Below are positions 1-7,637 of a stretch of DNA of 52,105 nucleotides, piece after piece (the first letter of the stretch is position 1; every line of letters starts with the position of its first letter). Source of the stretch: Lentimicrobiaceae bacterium. GTDB taxonomy: Bacteria; Bacteroidota; Bacteroidia; Bacteroidales; F082. Position numbers and translations under genes: made by a program. The notes beneath the pieces were generated by a model. The model ran no database searches, had not been told where the DNA came from, and worked only from the letters and a program-made list of their open reading frames with translations. The stretch spans positions 1-52,105 of the forward strand of contig SUWV01000019.1 in assembly GCA_015061315.1 (NCBI GenBank). The letters run 5' to 3'.

Positions 1-918
1 ATTGCCGAGGCGGAGGCTCAGGAGCAGCGAAGTCGTGTTGATGTGTCGCTCTACGACCTGCAACAGAGGGTTGACAACCTCTATTTCGGCATCTTACTTT
101 TGGATGAGCGTGTTGCGCAGACCGAGGAGCAGATTGGTGTATTGGAGAGCAATCTCGCCCGTATGCGTGCATATTATAACAATGGTACAGCGATGCAAGC
201 TGATGTAGATGCTATCGAGGCGGAGGTTTTGACTGCTCGTCAGACACTCGGACAGATAGAGGCATCACGAGCAAGCTATCGTCGTATGTTGGAGATTTTC
301 ATCGGTCAGTCTCTTTCAAGTAATAGGCTACAACGCCCCGCATCGGTCGATGTTACAAGCCGCACCTCTGCACGCCCTGAGCTTGCTCTTTTTGAGGCAC
401 AGGAGGGTAGACTAAATGCACAGCGCAGAGCGATAAATGCCTCTACTATGCCAAGATTTAGTGCCTTTGCACAAGGCTACTATGGCTATCCAGGATTGGA
501 TATGTTTCAGAGTATGGTTTCGGCAGAGTGGACACCAAATGCTATTGTTGGCGTGCGTATGTCGTGGAATATAGGAGCATTCTACACCAAGCGAAACAAC
601 CTCGAAAAGTTGAATACGGCACAAAGGCAGATTGCCATACAACGAGATGTGTTCCTATTCAACAGCGAGATGCAGACCTCACAGGATGATGGCGAGATTG
701 CTCGACTTCGTCAGGCTGTGGCAGATGATGAGCGTATTGTGGAGTTGCGCCGAAATGTGCGTATGGCAGCGGAGTCAAGGTTGGAGAATGGCGTAATAGA
801 CGCAACCGACCTGCTTAGAAAGATTACAGATGAGACAAACGCTATGCTCAACCGTAGCACCCACGAGATAGAACTTTTGCAAGCACAATATAGATTAAAA
901 CATACATTAAATCAATAG
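1..918 (+). CDS. TolC-family outer membrane efflux protein, 5' partial
   Basis: The frame is open from base 1, so the gene starts left of the window and 305 codons remain. The GTG at 43 is internal. TolC-family proteins form trimeric outer-membrane channels continued by a long periplasmic alpha-helical tunnel, and they receive substrate from an inner-membrane pump through a HlyD-type adaptor. The visible part is rich in long Gln/Glu/Arg/Leu helices, interrupted by a stretch with beta-barrel character (about residues 145-200, many Tyr, Trp and Gly) and then more coiled helix, as expected for the second repeat of the TolC fold. A full member has about 420-480 residues, so roughly the first third is missing. 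The adaptor gene starts 3 bp downstream, and two ATPases and two permeases follow, so this is the exit duct of one export system. The family call is firm; the substrate is unknown. Confidence 0.85.
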   Translation: MAEAEAQEQRSRVDVSLYDLQQRVDNLYFGILLLDERVAQTEEQIGVLESNLARMRAYYNNGTAMQADVDAIEAEVLTARQTLGQIEASRASYRRMLEIFIGQSLSSNRLQRPASVDVTSRTSARPELALFEAQEGRLNAQRRAINASTMPRFSAFAQGYYGYPGLDMFQSMVSAEWTPNAIVGVRMSWNIGAFYTKRNNLEKLNTAQRQIAIQRDVFLFNSEMQTSQDDGEIARLRQAVADDERIVELRRNVRMAAESRLENGVIDATDLLRKITDETNAMLNRSTHEIELLQAQYRLKHTLNQ

Positions 919-921
919 ATT

Positions 922-1806
922 ATGAAACGAATAGTATATATAGTCGCAGCGATGCTGGCAGTGTCGTGTGGCACAGAGGCAAAATTTGACGCACAAGGAA
1001 CATTTGAGGCTACCGAGGTGATTATCTCTTCCGAGGCAGCGGGTCGCATCCTGAGTTTTGATATTAAGGAGGGAATGACAATCGATGCAGGTGAGCCACT
1101 CGCCGTGATAGATAGTGTGCAACTCCACTTGCAGCGTAGCCAACTCGAAGCACAACTCTCGGCTTTGCTCAACTCTCGTCCCGATGTACAAACACAAGTA
1201 GCATCGCTTCGTGAGCAGATTGCAACATTGAAGGTGGAGCAAAGACGCATCGAGAATATGCTCAGAGATGGTGCTGCCACCGAGAAACAGAAGGATGATG
1301 TTGATGCTCAGATTCGCATCTTGGAGAGCCAACTCTCGGCAACACTCTCAACGCTCAACACTAATACCTCAACCATAAATAGCAATGCAGAGGCTATTCG
1401 AGTTCAGATTTCAGCCCTGGATGACCGCATCGCAAAGTGTCGTGCAACCTCGCCAATTAGCGGAACTGTGCTTGTAAAGTATGCTCAGGAGGGCGAGTTG
1501 GCAACAGTTGGCAAACCTCTTGTGAAGATTGCAGACCTTGGCAACATATATCTTCGTGCCTACTTCACATCCGACCAACTTGCAAGCATTAAGCTTGGCG
1601 ATGAGGTTACAGTTACTGCCGATTTCGGTGGTGAGGAGCGTTACGATTATGTAGGTCGTGTGGCGTGGATTTCACCCGAGAGCGAGTTTACTCCTAAGAC
1701 TATTCAAACCAAGGACTCTCGTGCAAACTTAGTCTATGCTGTGAAGATTGCAGTAGAGAATGATGGTCGATTGAAGATTGGATTGGCGGGCGAAGTAAAG
1801 TTGTAG
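922..1806 (+). CDS. HlyD/YbhG-like periplasmic adaptor lipoprotein
   Basis: This 294-residue membrane fusion protein bridges an inner-membrane ABC pump and the TolC-like duct. The N-terminus has a basic start, a short hydrophobic run and a lipobox ending at Cys16 (LAVSC), so it is probably a lipoprotein rather than a one-TM anchored HlyD. Order of parts: a first lipoyl half (about residues 24-65, with GRILSFDIKEG), a long coiled-coil hairpin (about 70-165), a second lipoyl half (about 168-195, ATSPISGTVL) and a beta-barrel domain to the end. It lies 3 bp after the TolC-like gene, and the next start follows its stop by 1 bp, so the genes are surely co-transcribed. The closest familiar arrangement is E. 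coli YbhG with YbhFSR. Substrate is not deducible. Confidence 0.88.
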   Translation: MKRIVYIVAAMLAVSCGTEAKFDAQGTFEATEVIISSEAAGRILSFDIKEGMTIDAGEPLAVIDSVQLHLQRSQLEAQLSALLNSRPDVQTQVASLREQIATLKVEQRRIENMLRDGAATEKQKDDVDAQIRILESQLSATLSTLNTNTSTINSNAEAIRVQISALDDRIAKCRATSPISGTVLVKYAQEGELATVGKPLVKIADLGNIYLRAYFTSDQLASIKLGDEVTVTADFGGEERYDYVGRVAWISPESEFTPKTIQTKDSRANLVYAVKIAVENDGRLKIGLAGEVKL

Positions 1807-1807
1807 T

Positions 1808-2707
1808 ATGAGTGCCATTGAGATACATAACCTATCCAAGAGTTTCGGCAAGGTCAAGGCTCTCGACTCGGTATCTTTATCGGTCGAGCGTGGCGAGTTG
1901 TTTGGACTTATTGGTCCCGATGGAGCAGGAAAGAGTACGCTTTTTCGTCTGCTCACAACGCTGCTTAACCCCGATGATGGTAGTGTCTCGGTTGATGGCT
2001 ATGACATAGTCAAGGATTACCTCTCTATTCGTTCTCGAGTAGGTTATATGCCTGGGCGATTCTCTCTCTATCCCGATTTGTCGGTCGAGGAGAATCTAAA
2101 CTTCTTTGCTGCGTTGTTTGGTGTAACTGTCGAGGAGTCATACGACCTTATTGCACCTATCTACTCGCAGATTGAGCCATTCCGCACTCGACGAGCAGGT
2201 AAACTATCGGGAGGTATGAAGCAGAAATTGGCTCTCTCGTGTGCGCTGATTCATCGCCCAAGTGTGCTCTTTTTGGACGAGCCTACTACGGGTGTAGATG
2301 CTGTTTCTCGCAGCGAGTTTTGGGATATGCTCGCAGGGTTGAAGGAGCGAGGGATTACGATTTTGGTCTCAACTCCATATATGGACGAGGCTTCTCGTTG
2401 TGATAGAATAGCTCTTTGCAACGAGGGACACATTTTAGGTATTGACACGCCACAAAACATAGTCGAGAAATTCGACTCACCTCTGTACGCCGTGAGAGCC
2501 GATAATATGTTCACCCTGTTGGAGTCTTCCCGAGAGGTGCAAGGTGTTGTGGAGTGCTATCCCTTTGGCGAGGTGCACCACTTGGTAGCGAGCAACGATT
2601 TCGATGTTAAGCACTACAAAGAGGCGTTGAACCACATTGAAAATCTTGTCATCACACCCACACAACCAACCATTGAGGATATGTTTATTAAACTGATGAA
2701 ACGATGA
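1808..2707 (+). CDS. ABC transporter ATP-binding protein (YbhF N-half-like)
   Basis: This 299-residue ATPase belongs to an ABC-2 export system and hydrolyses ATP in the cytoplasm to drive the two permeases downstream. Walker A is GPDGAGKST (residues 36-44); the Pro-Asp after the first Gly is typical of YbhF/CcmA-type domains. A Q-loop-equivalent region (YMPGRFSLYPDLSV), a canonical signature LSGGMKQK and Walker B with catalytic Glu (VLFLDEPTTG) follow. The last 70 or so residues are an accessory domain. The C-terminus overlaps the second ATPase by 4 bp (ATGA), implying translational coupling. In E. coli YbhF the two nucleotide-binding domains are one polypeptide; here they are two genes, so a heterodimer is inferred. 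Confidence 0.9.
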   Translation: MSAIEIHNLSKSFGKVKALDSVSLSVERGELFGLIGPDGAGKSTLFRLLTTLLNPDDGSVSVDGYDIVKDYLSIRSRVGYMPGRFSLYPDLSVEENLNFFAALFGVTVEESYDLIAPIYSQIEPFRTRRAGKLSGGMKQKLALSCALIHRPSVLFLDEPTTGVDAVSRSEFWDMLAGLKERGITILVSTPYMDEASRCDRIALCNEGHILGIDTPQNIVEKFDSPLYAVRADNMFTLLESSREVQGVVECYPFGEVHHLVASNDFDVKHYKEALNHIENLVITPTQPTIEDMFIKLMKR

Positions 2708-3444
2708 GCGACATAGTTATTTCGGTGCAAGAACTGACAAAGTGTTTCGGCGACTTTGCTGCCGTTGACCACATATCGTTTGATGTCCGCCGAGGCGAGA
2801 TTTTCGGATTTCTCGGTGCCAATGGTGCGGGCAAGACTACCGCTATGCGTATGCTCTGCGGATTGAGTTATCCCACATCAGGTAGCGGCACGGTGGCGGG
2901 CTTCGACATCACCAAAGAGGGTGAGCAGATTAAACGCCACATAGGTTATATGAGCCAACGATTTTCGCTCTACAACGACCTTACGGTATGGGAGAATATC
3001 AATCTATTTGCAGGTATATACGGGTTGTCGAAAGCCGACACAGAGAGTCGTGCAACAGAGCTGCTCGAAAGGCTAAACTTCACTTCGGAGCGTAATACTT
3101 TGGTCGGCTCGCTACCTCTTGGTTGGAAGCAGAAGTTGTCTTTTGCCATAGCTACGATTCATCGCCCCGAAGTTGTGTTCTTGGACGAGCCTACGGGAGG
3201 CGTTGACCCCGTAACACGCCGTCAGTTTTGGGAGATGATATACGAGGCTGCGGAGGGTGGCACGACCATATTTGTCACTACCCACTATATGGATGAGGCG
3301 GAGTATTGCAGTCGTGTGTCTATTATGGTCGACGGCAAGGTGTGCGCCCTCGATACCCCTACACGCCTAAAACAACAATTTGCCGCAGAGTCTATGGACG
3401 AGGTGTTCCGCACATTGGCTCGTGGCGCACAGAGAGGAGAGTAG
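2704..3444 (+). CDS. ABC transporter ATP-binding protein (YbhF C-half-like), degenerate signature
   Basis: This 246-residue ATPase is the partner of the preceding gene. Walker A is GANGAGKTT (residues 38-46) and Walker B is VVFLDEPTGG. The ABC signature is LPLGWKQK instead of LSGGQ-like, while the upstream ATPase keeps LSGGMKQK. Paired ABC ATPases often have one degenerate composite site, and the second domain of YbhF-like proteins is, from memory, similarly altered, so this probably reflects division of labour rather than decay. The N-terminus overlaps the upstream gene by 4 bp and the first permease starts 6 bp after its stop. Exporter membership is firm; asymmetric hydrolysis is inferred. 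Confidence 0.9.
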   Translation: MSDIVISVQELTKCFGDFAAVDHISFDVRRGEIFGFLGANGAGKTTAMRMLCGLSYPTSGSGTVAGFDITKEGEQIKRHIGYMSQRFSLYNDLTVWENINLFAGIYGLSKADTESRATELLERLNFTSERNTLVGSLPLGWKQKLSFAIATIHRPEVVFLDEPTGGVDPVTRRQFWEMIYEAAEGGTTIFVTTHYMDEAEYCSRVSIMVDGKVCALDTPTRLKQQFAAESMDEVFRTLARGAQRGE

Positions 3445-3450
3445 TCTGCT

Positions 3451-4545
3451 ATGAAGGGAAATTTTTTATCGTTCGTAAAGAAGGAGTCGCTGCACATCCT
3501 GCGAGATAAGCGTACGATGCTTGTCGTAATGCTTATCCCTGTTGTGTTGATGGTGCTATTTGGCTTTGCCATATCTACGGAGGTTAACAATATCAATGTG
3601 GCTGTGGTCGCTCCTGACCGCACCGATGGCGTTGAGGATGCTGTTAATCGTCTTGTAGCCAATGATTATTTTACTTTCAAAGGCTACATCTCACAAGACC
3701 AAATAGATTCAAAGTTACGCTCAGGCGAGGTGGGTGCTGTGGTCTGCTTTGCTTCGGACTACGACCGTCGTGTGGCACAGATTGAGGCAGGGCTTCAATC
3801 TACACCCGTGATTCAAGTTGTGGTCGATGCTGCAAATGTTAATACGGCAGGTGCAGCAACAGCCTACTTGCAGGGTGTTCTGCTTGGCTCGGCTTCGCAA
3901 CAAGCGATGTTCGAGAGTCGTATGCTCTTCAATCCGCAGATGAAGAGTGCCTACAACTTTGTGCCTGGCATTATGGGCTTGATATTTATCCTCGTATGTG
4001 CGATGATGACATCAGTGTCAATTGTGCGTGAGCGTGAGGTAGGAACAATGGAGGTATTGCTCGTTTCACCCGTGCGACCCGTAAAGATTATCTTTGCGAA
4101 GATGATTCCCTACTTTGTCATCTCGTGCATAGTGCTAACATCGACACTTCTGCTTGCCCGCTTTCTGCTCGGTGTGCCTATGTCAGGTGGCGTGAGTGGC
4201 ATTGTGGCAATCTCGTTGCTCTACCTTGTATTGGCTCTGTCGTTAGGATTATTGGTGTCGACTATTGCCAAAACGCAAGTGGCTGCACTGCTTGTCTCGG
4301 CTGTGGTGATGATGATGCCTATCCTGATGCTTTCAGGTATGTTGTTCCCGATTGAGAATTTGCCCAAGTTCTTCCAAGTGGTCTCAAACATTGTTCCTGC
4401 ACGATGGTATATCGACGCTACTCGCAAGATGATGATTCAAGGAGTGCCGCTCATTGCAGTATGGAAGGACTTTGTGATATTGCTCGGTATGACGATAGTA
4501 TTGATTAGCGTGTCGCTCAAAAAGTTTAACGATAAGTTGGAGTAA
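3451..4545 (+). CDS. ABC-2 type permease (YbhS-like)
   Basis: This is a 364-residue integral membrane subunit of the export module. Its topology is typical of the large ABC-2 permeases: one N-terminal transmembrane helix (about residues 21-43), a long periplasmic domain of about 130 residues, then five hydrophobic helices in the C-terminal half. The motif SIVREREVGTMEVLLVSP lies between the second and third helices and is the hallmark cytoplasmic coupling loop of this family. It starts 6 bp after the ATPase gene and ends 4 bp before the second permease. The two permeases are paralogous and presumably form the heterodimeric membrane core. Substrate is unknown; YbhFSR relatives have been linked to drug or cation export. 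Confidence 0.9.
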   Translation: MKGNFLSFVKKESLHILRDKRTMLVVMLIPVVLMVLFGFAISTEVNNINVAVVAPDRTDGVEDAVNRLVANDYFTFKGYISQDQIDSKLRSGEVGAVVCFASDYDRRVAQIEAGLQSTPVIQVVVDAANVNTAGAATAYLQGVLLGSASQQAMFESRMLFNPQMKSAYNFVPGIMGLIFILVCAMMTSVSIVREREVGTMEVLLVSPVRPVKIIFAKMIPYFVISCIVLTSTLLLARFLLGVPMSGGVSGIVAISLLYLVLALSLGLLVSTIAKTQVAALLVSAVVMMMPILMLSGMLFPIENLPKFFQVVSNIVPARWYIDATRKMMIQGVPLIAVWKDFVILLGMTIVLISVSLKKFNDKLE

Positions 4546-4549
4546 GCGT

Positions 4550-5653
4550 ATGAGAGGATTTATCGTATTGTTACAAAAGGAGTTTTTGCAGATTCGTCGC
4601 AACCCATTTCTACCTAAACTCATTATCGCCTTCCCGATAATGATTATGCTCATTATGCCACTCATTATGACTATGGATGTGCGTAATGTCAATGTGGCTG
4701 TTGTCGACCTCGACCGCTCAACAACATCTCGCCGTATTGTGTCGCATATCGAAGCATCGGAATACCTATCATTAGTCGGCACAACATCCGAATATAGCGT
4801 TGCTATGGAGGGCTTGGAGCAGGGCGATATAGATGTTATCGTGCAGATTCCTGACGATTTCGAGCGTAATATGGCGGTAGCTTCGCCTCAAAAGATTAGC
4901 ATTATAGCCAACGCAGTAAACGCTACCAAAGGCTCTATGGGTACGCAATATATCGTTCAGACCATTGCCCGCTCGTTGATGGAGATTCGTGGTGAACGTA
5001 GTCCTAACGAACAATCGGAGTTGATAACAGTGCAGAATCGCTTTAACCCGACACTCAACTATCGCCACTATATGATTCCTGCACTGATGATTATTCTCTT
5101 CATTCTCATTTGCGGTTTCCTCCCTGCATTGAGCATCGTGGGCGAAAAGGAGAGTGGAACAATCGAGCAGATAAATGTGACACCTGTGAGCCGCCTGACA
5201 TTCACATTGGCAAAGCTGATACCATATTGGATTATTGGTATGTTTGTGCTTACGGTTGCGATGATTGTTGCCCGATTGGTTTATGGTCTTGCCCCCGTTG
5301 GCTCAATCGGTGTTATATATTTTGGTGCAATGCTTTTCATTCTCACCATCTCGGGATTTAGCCTGACGATAGCCAATTTCTCGGAGACAATGCAGCAGAC
5401 GATGTTTGTTATGTTCTTCTTCGTGATGATTTTTATGCTTATGAGCGGACTACTCACCCCAATCGACTCTATGCCCGATTGGGCGCAGAAGTTTACCGTC
5501 ATTCTGCCACCACGCTACTTTATTGAGATTTTACGCTCGGTATACTTGAAGGGCACAACCCTCGCCGAGTTATGGTCGAATTTCGCAGCGTTGGGAGTGT
5601 TTGCCTTTGTCTTCAACATCCTCGCCGCTATAACATATAAGAAACAGGCATAA
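4550..5653 (+). CDS. ABC-2 type permease (YbhR-like)
   Basis: This 367-residue second permease of the exporter is paralogous to the gene before it. It has an N-terminal transmembrane helix (about residues 24-43, rich in Met and Ile), a periplasmic domain, and five C-terminal helices. The coupling-loop motif SIVGEKESGTIEQINVTPVS is present. It is the last gene of the module: the TAA is followed within a few bases by a strong hairpin, so the operon ends here. Like the rest of 1-5653 it reads as more GC-rich and CGT/CGC-biased in Arg codons than genes to the right, which suggests separate ancestry. Confidence 0.9.
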   Translation: MRGFIVLLQKEFLQIRRNPFLPKLIIAFPIMIMLIMPLIMTMDVRNVNVAVVDLDRSTTSRRIVSHIEASEYLSLVGTTSEYSVAMEGLEQGDIDVIVQIPDDFERNMAVASPQKISIIANAVNATKGSMGTQYIVQTIARSLMEIRGERSPNEQSELITVQNRFNPTLNYRHYMIPALMIILFILICGFLPALSIVGEKESGTIEQINVTPVSRLTFTLAKLIPYWIIGMFVLTVAMIVARLVYGLAPVGSIGVIYFGAMLFILTISGFSLTIANFSETMQQTMFVMFFFVMIFMLMSGLLTPIDSMPDWAQKFTVILPPRYFIEILRSVYLKGTTLAELWSNFAALGVFAFVFNILAAITYKKQA

Positions 5654-5658
5654 TAAGC

Positions 5659-5687
5659 AACAGCGACCATTTTAAATGGTCGCTGTT
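5659..5687. terminator. Strong hairpin between convergent genes
   Basis: A perfect 14-bp inverted repeat (arms 5659-5672 and 5674-5687, core CAGCGACC/GGTCGCTG) follows the last permease gene and lies just past the end of the minus-strand ORF 5706-6113. It has only a short T-rich tail on the plus side. It probably terminates the exporter operon and may serve both directions. Confidence 0.75.
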
Positions 5688-5705
5688 GTTATTTCGGAAC
5701 AAATA

Positions 5706-6113
5706 TTATCTCTTTTGTTTAAGTCTGTCGTACTCTTCGATAAGGCTGTTACCGAAGTTTACTGCTGATGATTCAATCTTTTTGTAAGCACCCACAAAGC
5801 CGTTCTCTATGGTCTTGTAACTATCAACAGTGCGTTCTTCAATAGTCTTGTAAGCATCAACTACTCCATTTTCAATTGCAGCATAACCCCTAACAGCCTT
5901 GATATTATCCAAAGCAAGATTGATTTCTCTTGCTTCCTTGCTCTTACCTTTGGCTCGGTTGCCTTTCACATCCCAAAGCTCTTTTGCAATGGTACGCTTA
6001 CAACTGAATTGGGCTACTGAGCCGTTGATTGTAACTCGTCCCATGATGGGAACAATACCGTTTTTCTCCTTGCTTCCGTTCACGTAGAACAGCACTTTAA
6101 ATGTACTTCGCAT
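5706..6113 (-). CDS. Tyrosine-recombinase arm domain fused to 11-residue repeats
   Basis: This 135-residue ORF has two unlike parts. Residues 1-74 match the N-terminal arm-binding domain of Bacteroides-type tyrosine recombinases (start MRSTFKVLFY, then a NG-V-PIMGRVTINGSVAQFSCK core and a LWDVK-RAKGKS-EA stretch). The SAM-like core-binding domain and the catalytic domain (R-H-R-Y), normally another 300 residues, are absent. From residue 77 the chain is four 11-residue units beginning with Tyr (77, 88, 99, 110), of the form YKxIExxxVxx, then a related helix to residue 131. Such repeats give an amphipathic helix. A -7 box upstream suggests it is transcribed. It faces the exporter operon and lies where composition changes, so I infer a recombination scar. 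It may be a real small protein or a remnant. Confidence 0.7.
   Translation of the reverse strand: MRSTFKVLFYVNGSKEKNGIVPIMGRVTINGSVAQFSCKRTIAKELWDVKGNRAKGKSKEAREINLALDNIKAVRGYAAIENGVVDAYKTIEERTVDSYKTIENGFVGAYKKIESSAVNFGNSLIEEYDRLKQKR
5754..5885 (-). repeat. Four 33-bp units encoding 11-residue YKxIE repeats
   Basis: Residues 77-120 of the minus-strand ORF divide exactly into four 11-residue units starting YAAIENG, YKTIEER, YKTIENG and YKKIESS, with a hydrophobic residue at unit positions 4, 8 and 9. The 11-residue period (three helical turns) is the one used by membrane-associating amphipathic helices. The DNA units have diverged. Confidence 0.8.
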
Positions 6114-6134
6114 AATCTAATCTTTTTTTTGGTT

Positions 6135-6143
6135 ACAAAGTTA
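6135..6143 (-). promoter_or_regulatory. -7 box for the recombinase-arm fusion ORF
   Basis: On the minus strand this reads TAACTTTGT, matching TAnnTTTG, about 22 bases before the ATG at 6113. No good -33 element is seen at the usual spacing. Confidence 0.5.
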
Positions 6144-6449
6144 GTTATCAGCGAGTTATACATTGCTACGCAATATGATGCAGAACTATGAAACGTGACG
6201 ACACAAAGAAAAATCTTACTTCATTATCGGGTAATGATTAGGCAACCGTTCTGTTTCATTACCTTGCGTTTCTTTGCTAAATTGCCATTTCCCATATTTC
6301 CGATGTTTTCTGTGTAATGCATTTATAGTCAGTGAAAAATGCACTATTATTCCGATTTCAGTTGATTATTCCAGCGTTTTTAAGTAATTTTTTGATATTG
6401 AATAATTCTTATTTGAATAGTATTTTTTTAAGATATGTAAAAAAAACAC
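6144..6449. other. Gene-free boundary region
   Basis: I see no credible coding sequence here. It holds small inverted repeats (ATTGC-TAC-GCAAT at 6162-6174; GCATTT/AAATGC at 6319-6342). It lies between the recombinase fragment and the aminotransferase promoter and resembles the leader of an integrase gene, so it may contain part of an old element end. No duplicated attachment sequence could be recognised because the left end is outside the window. Confidence 0.4.
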
Positions 6450-6481
6450 TAGACTGTGGACTGTAGACCGTAGACTTTTCT

Positions 6482-6490
6482 TATCTTTGC
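6482..6490 (+). promoter_or_regulatory. -7 box for the aminotransferase-galE pair
   Basis: TATCTTTGC, a perfect match to the Bacteroidota -7 consensus, ends 13 bases before the ATG at 6504. The mRNA leader would be only about 10 nt. A phrase-like repeat (6450-6478) occupies the place of the -33 element. Confidence 0.7.
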
Positions 6491-6503
6491 AAAAACGTAA
6501 ATT

Positions 6504-7631
6504 ATGCAAAACATTCCAATGGTTGATCTTGTAGGTCAATATAATAAGATAAAGCCGGAAGTCGATTCCGCTATCCAAGAAATATTATCGACAGCAGCAT
6601 TTATCAACGGTCCTCACGTAAAGACATTCCAAGAGAATCTTCAGAAATATCTCAATGTTAAACATGTTATTCCTTGTGCTAACGGCACCGATGCTCTTCA
6701 GGTGGCAATGATGGCTCTTAACCTAGAACCTGGCGATGAGGTCATCACTACTACTTTCACATTCATCGCAACGGCTGAGGTCATTGCTCTTCTTCGCCTG
6801 AAACCTGTCCTCGTTGATATTGAGAAGGATTCATATAACATAGACCCTGAAGCTGTGGAACGTGCCATCACTCCTAAGACTAAAGCTATCGTGCCTGTCC
6901 ATATCTTCGGTCAGTGTGCTAACATGGAAGCTATCATGGACATCGCACGTCGTCATAACCTTTATGTCATTGAAGACAATGCTCAGGCAATAGGTGCTGA
7001 CTATACCTTCAGCGACGGCACTGTGAAAAAGTCAGGTACTATAGGAACTATAGGCTGTACCTCTTTCTTCCCATCAAAAAATCTCGGCTGCTTCGGCGAC
7101 GGCGGAGCTCTCTTCACTAACGACGATGAACTCGCTGAACAGATTCGCGTCGTGGTGAACCACGGAATGAAAGTACGCTACTATCACGATTATGTAGGAG
7201 TGAACTCTCGCCTCGATACAATACAGGCTGCAGTGCTCGACATAAAACTGAAACATTTGGACGAATATATAGCTGCTCGTCAATATGCAGCGGCTTACTA
7301 CGATAAGGCATTTTCTGTCACAGATAAAATCATAACACCTAAGAAATCTGACTTCACTACTCACGTCTATCATCAATATGTGATGGTACTCAATGGCGTC
7401 GATAGAGATGCTCTCATGAAACATCTGCAGTCGAAAGGAATAGCATGCGCTATATACTATCCTGTTCCTCTGCACGAACAAAAGGCTTATCAGGATCCTC
7501 GTTATAATAAAGGTGATTTCCCCGTGAGCGAATATCTATGCGAAAATGTCATAGCTCTTCCTATGCACACCGAATTTACCGACGAACAACTGAATTACGT
7601 TACAACAACAATTTTGGATTTTATTAAATAA
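6504..7631 (+). CDS. DegT/DnrJ/EryC1/StrS-family sugar aminotransferase
   Basis: This 375-residue PLP enzyme is of the class that transfers an amino group to nucleotide-linked keto-sugars for cell-surface polysaccharides. Visible marks are the early fold-type I segment (CANGTDAL, about residues 58-65), a PLP-contacting EDNAQAIGA (157-165) and the Schiff-base Lys192 in FFPSKNLGCFGDGGA. The HIFGQCANM stretch resembles WbpE-type enzymes that act on UDP-3-keto-glucuronate derivatives, but substrate cannot be fixed from sequence. The length is normal. galE starts 6 bp downstream, so both feed nucleotide-sugar metabolism. The start is supported by the close promoter and by alignment of PMVDL at the N-terminus. 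Confidence 0.9.
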   Translation: MQNIPMVDLVGQYNKIKPEVDSAIQEILSTAAFINGPHVKTFQENLQKYLNVKHVIPCANGTDALQVAMMALNLEPGDEVITTTFTFIATAEVIALLRLKPVLVDIEKDSYNIDPEAVERAITPKTKAIVPVHIFGQCANMEAIMDIARRHNLYVIEDNAQAIGADYTFSDGTVKKSGTIGTIGCTSFFPSKNLGCFGDGGALFTNDDELAEQIRVVVNHGMKVRYYHDYVGVNSRLDTIQAAVLDIKLKHLDEYIAARQYAAAYYDKAFSVTDKIITPKKSDFTTHVYHQYVMVLNGVDRDALMKHLQSKGIACAIYYPVPLHEQKAYQDPRYNKGDFPVSEYLCENVIALPMHTEFTDEQLNYVTTTILDFIK

Positions 7632-7637
7632 ATTAAG

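Noticed and set aside
6366..6578. Minus-strand ORF over the aminotransferase promoter
   Set aside because: It overlaps the promoter, start codon and a phrase repeat, and its composition is AT-rich noise.
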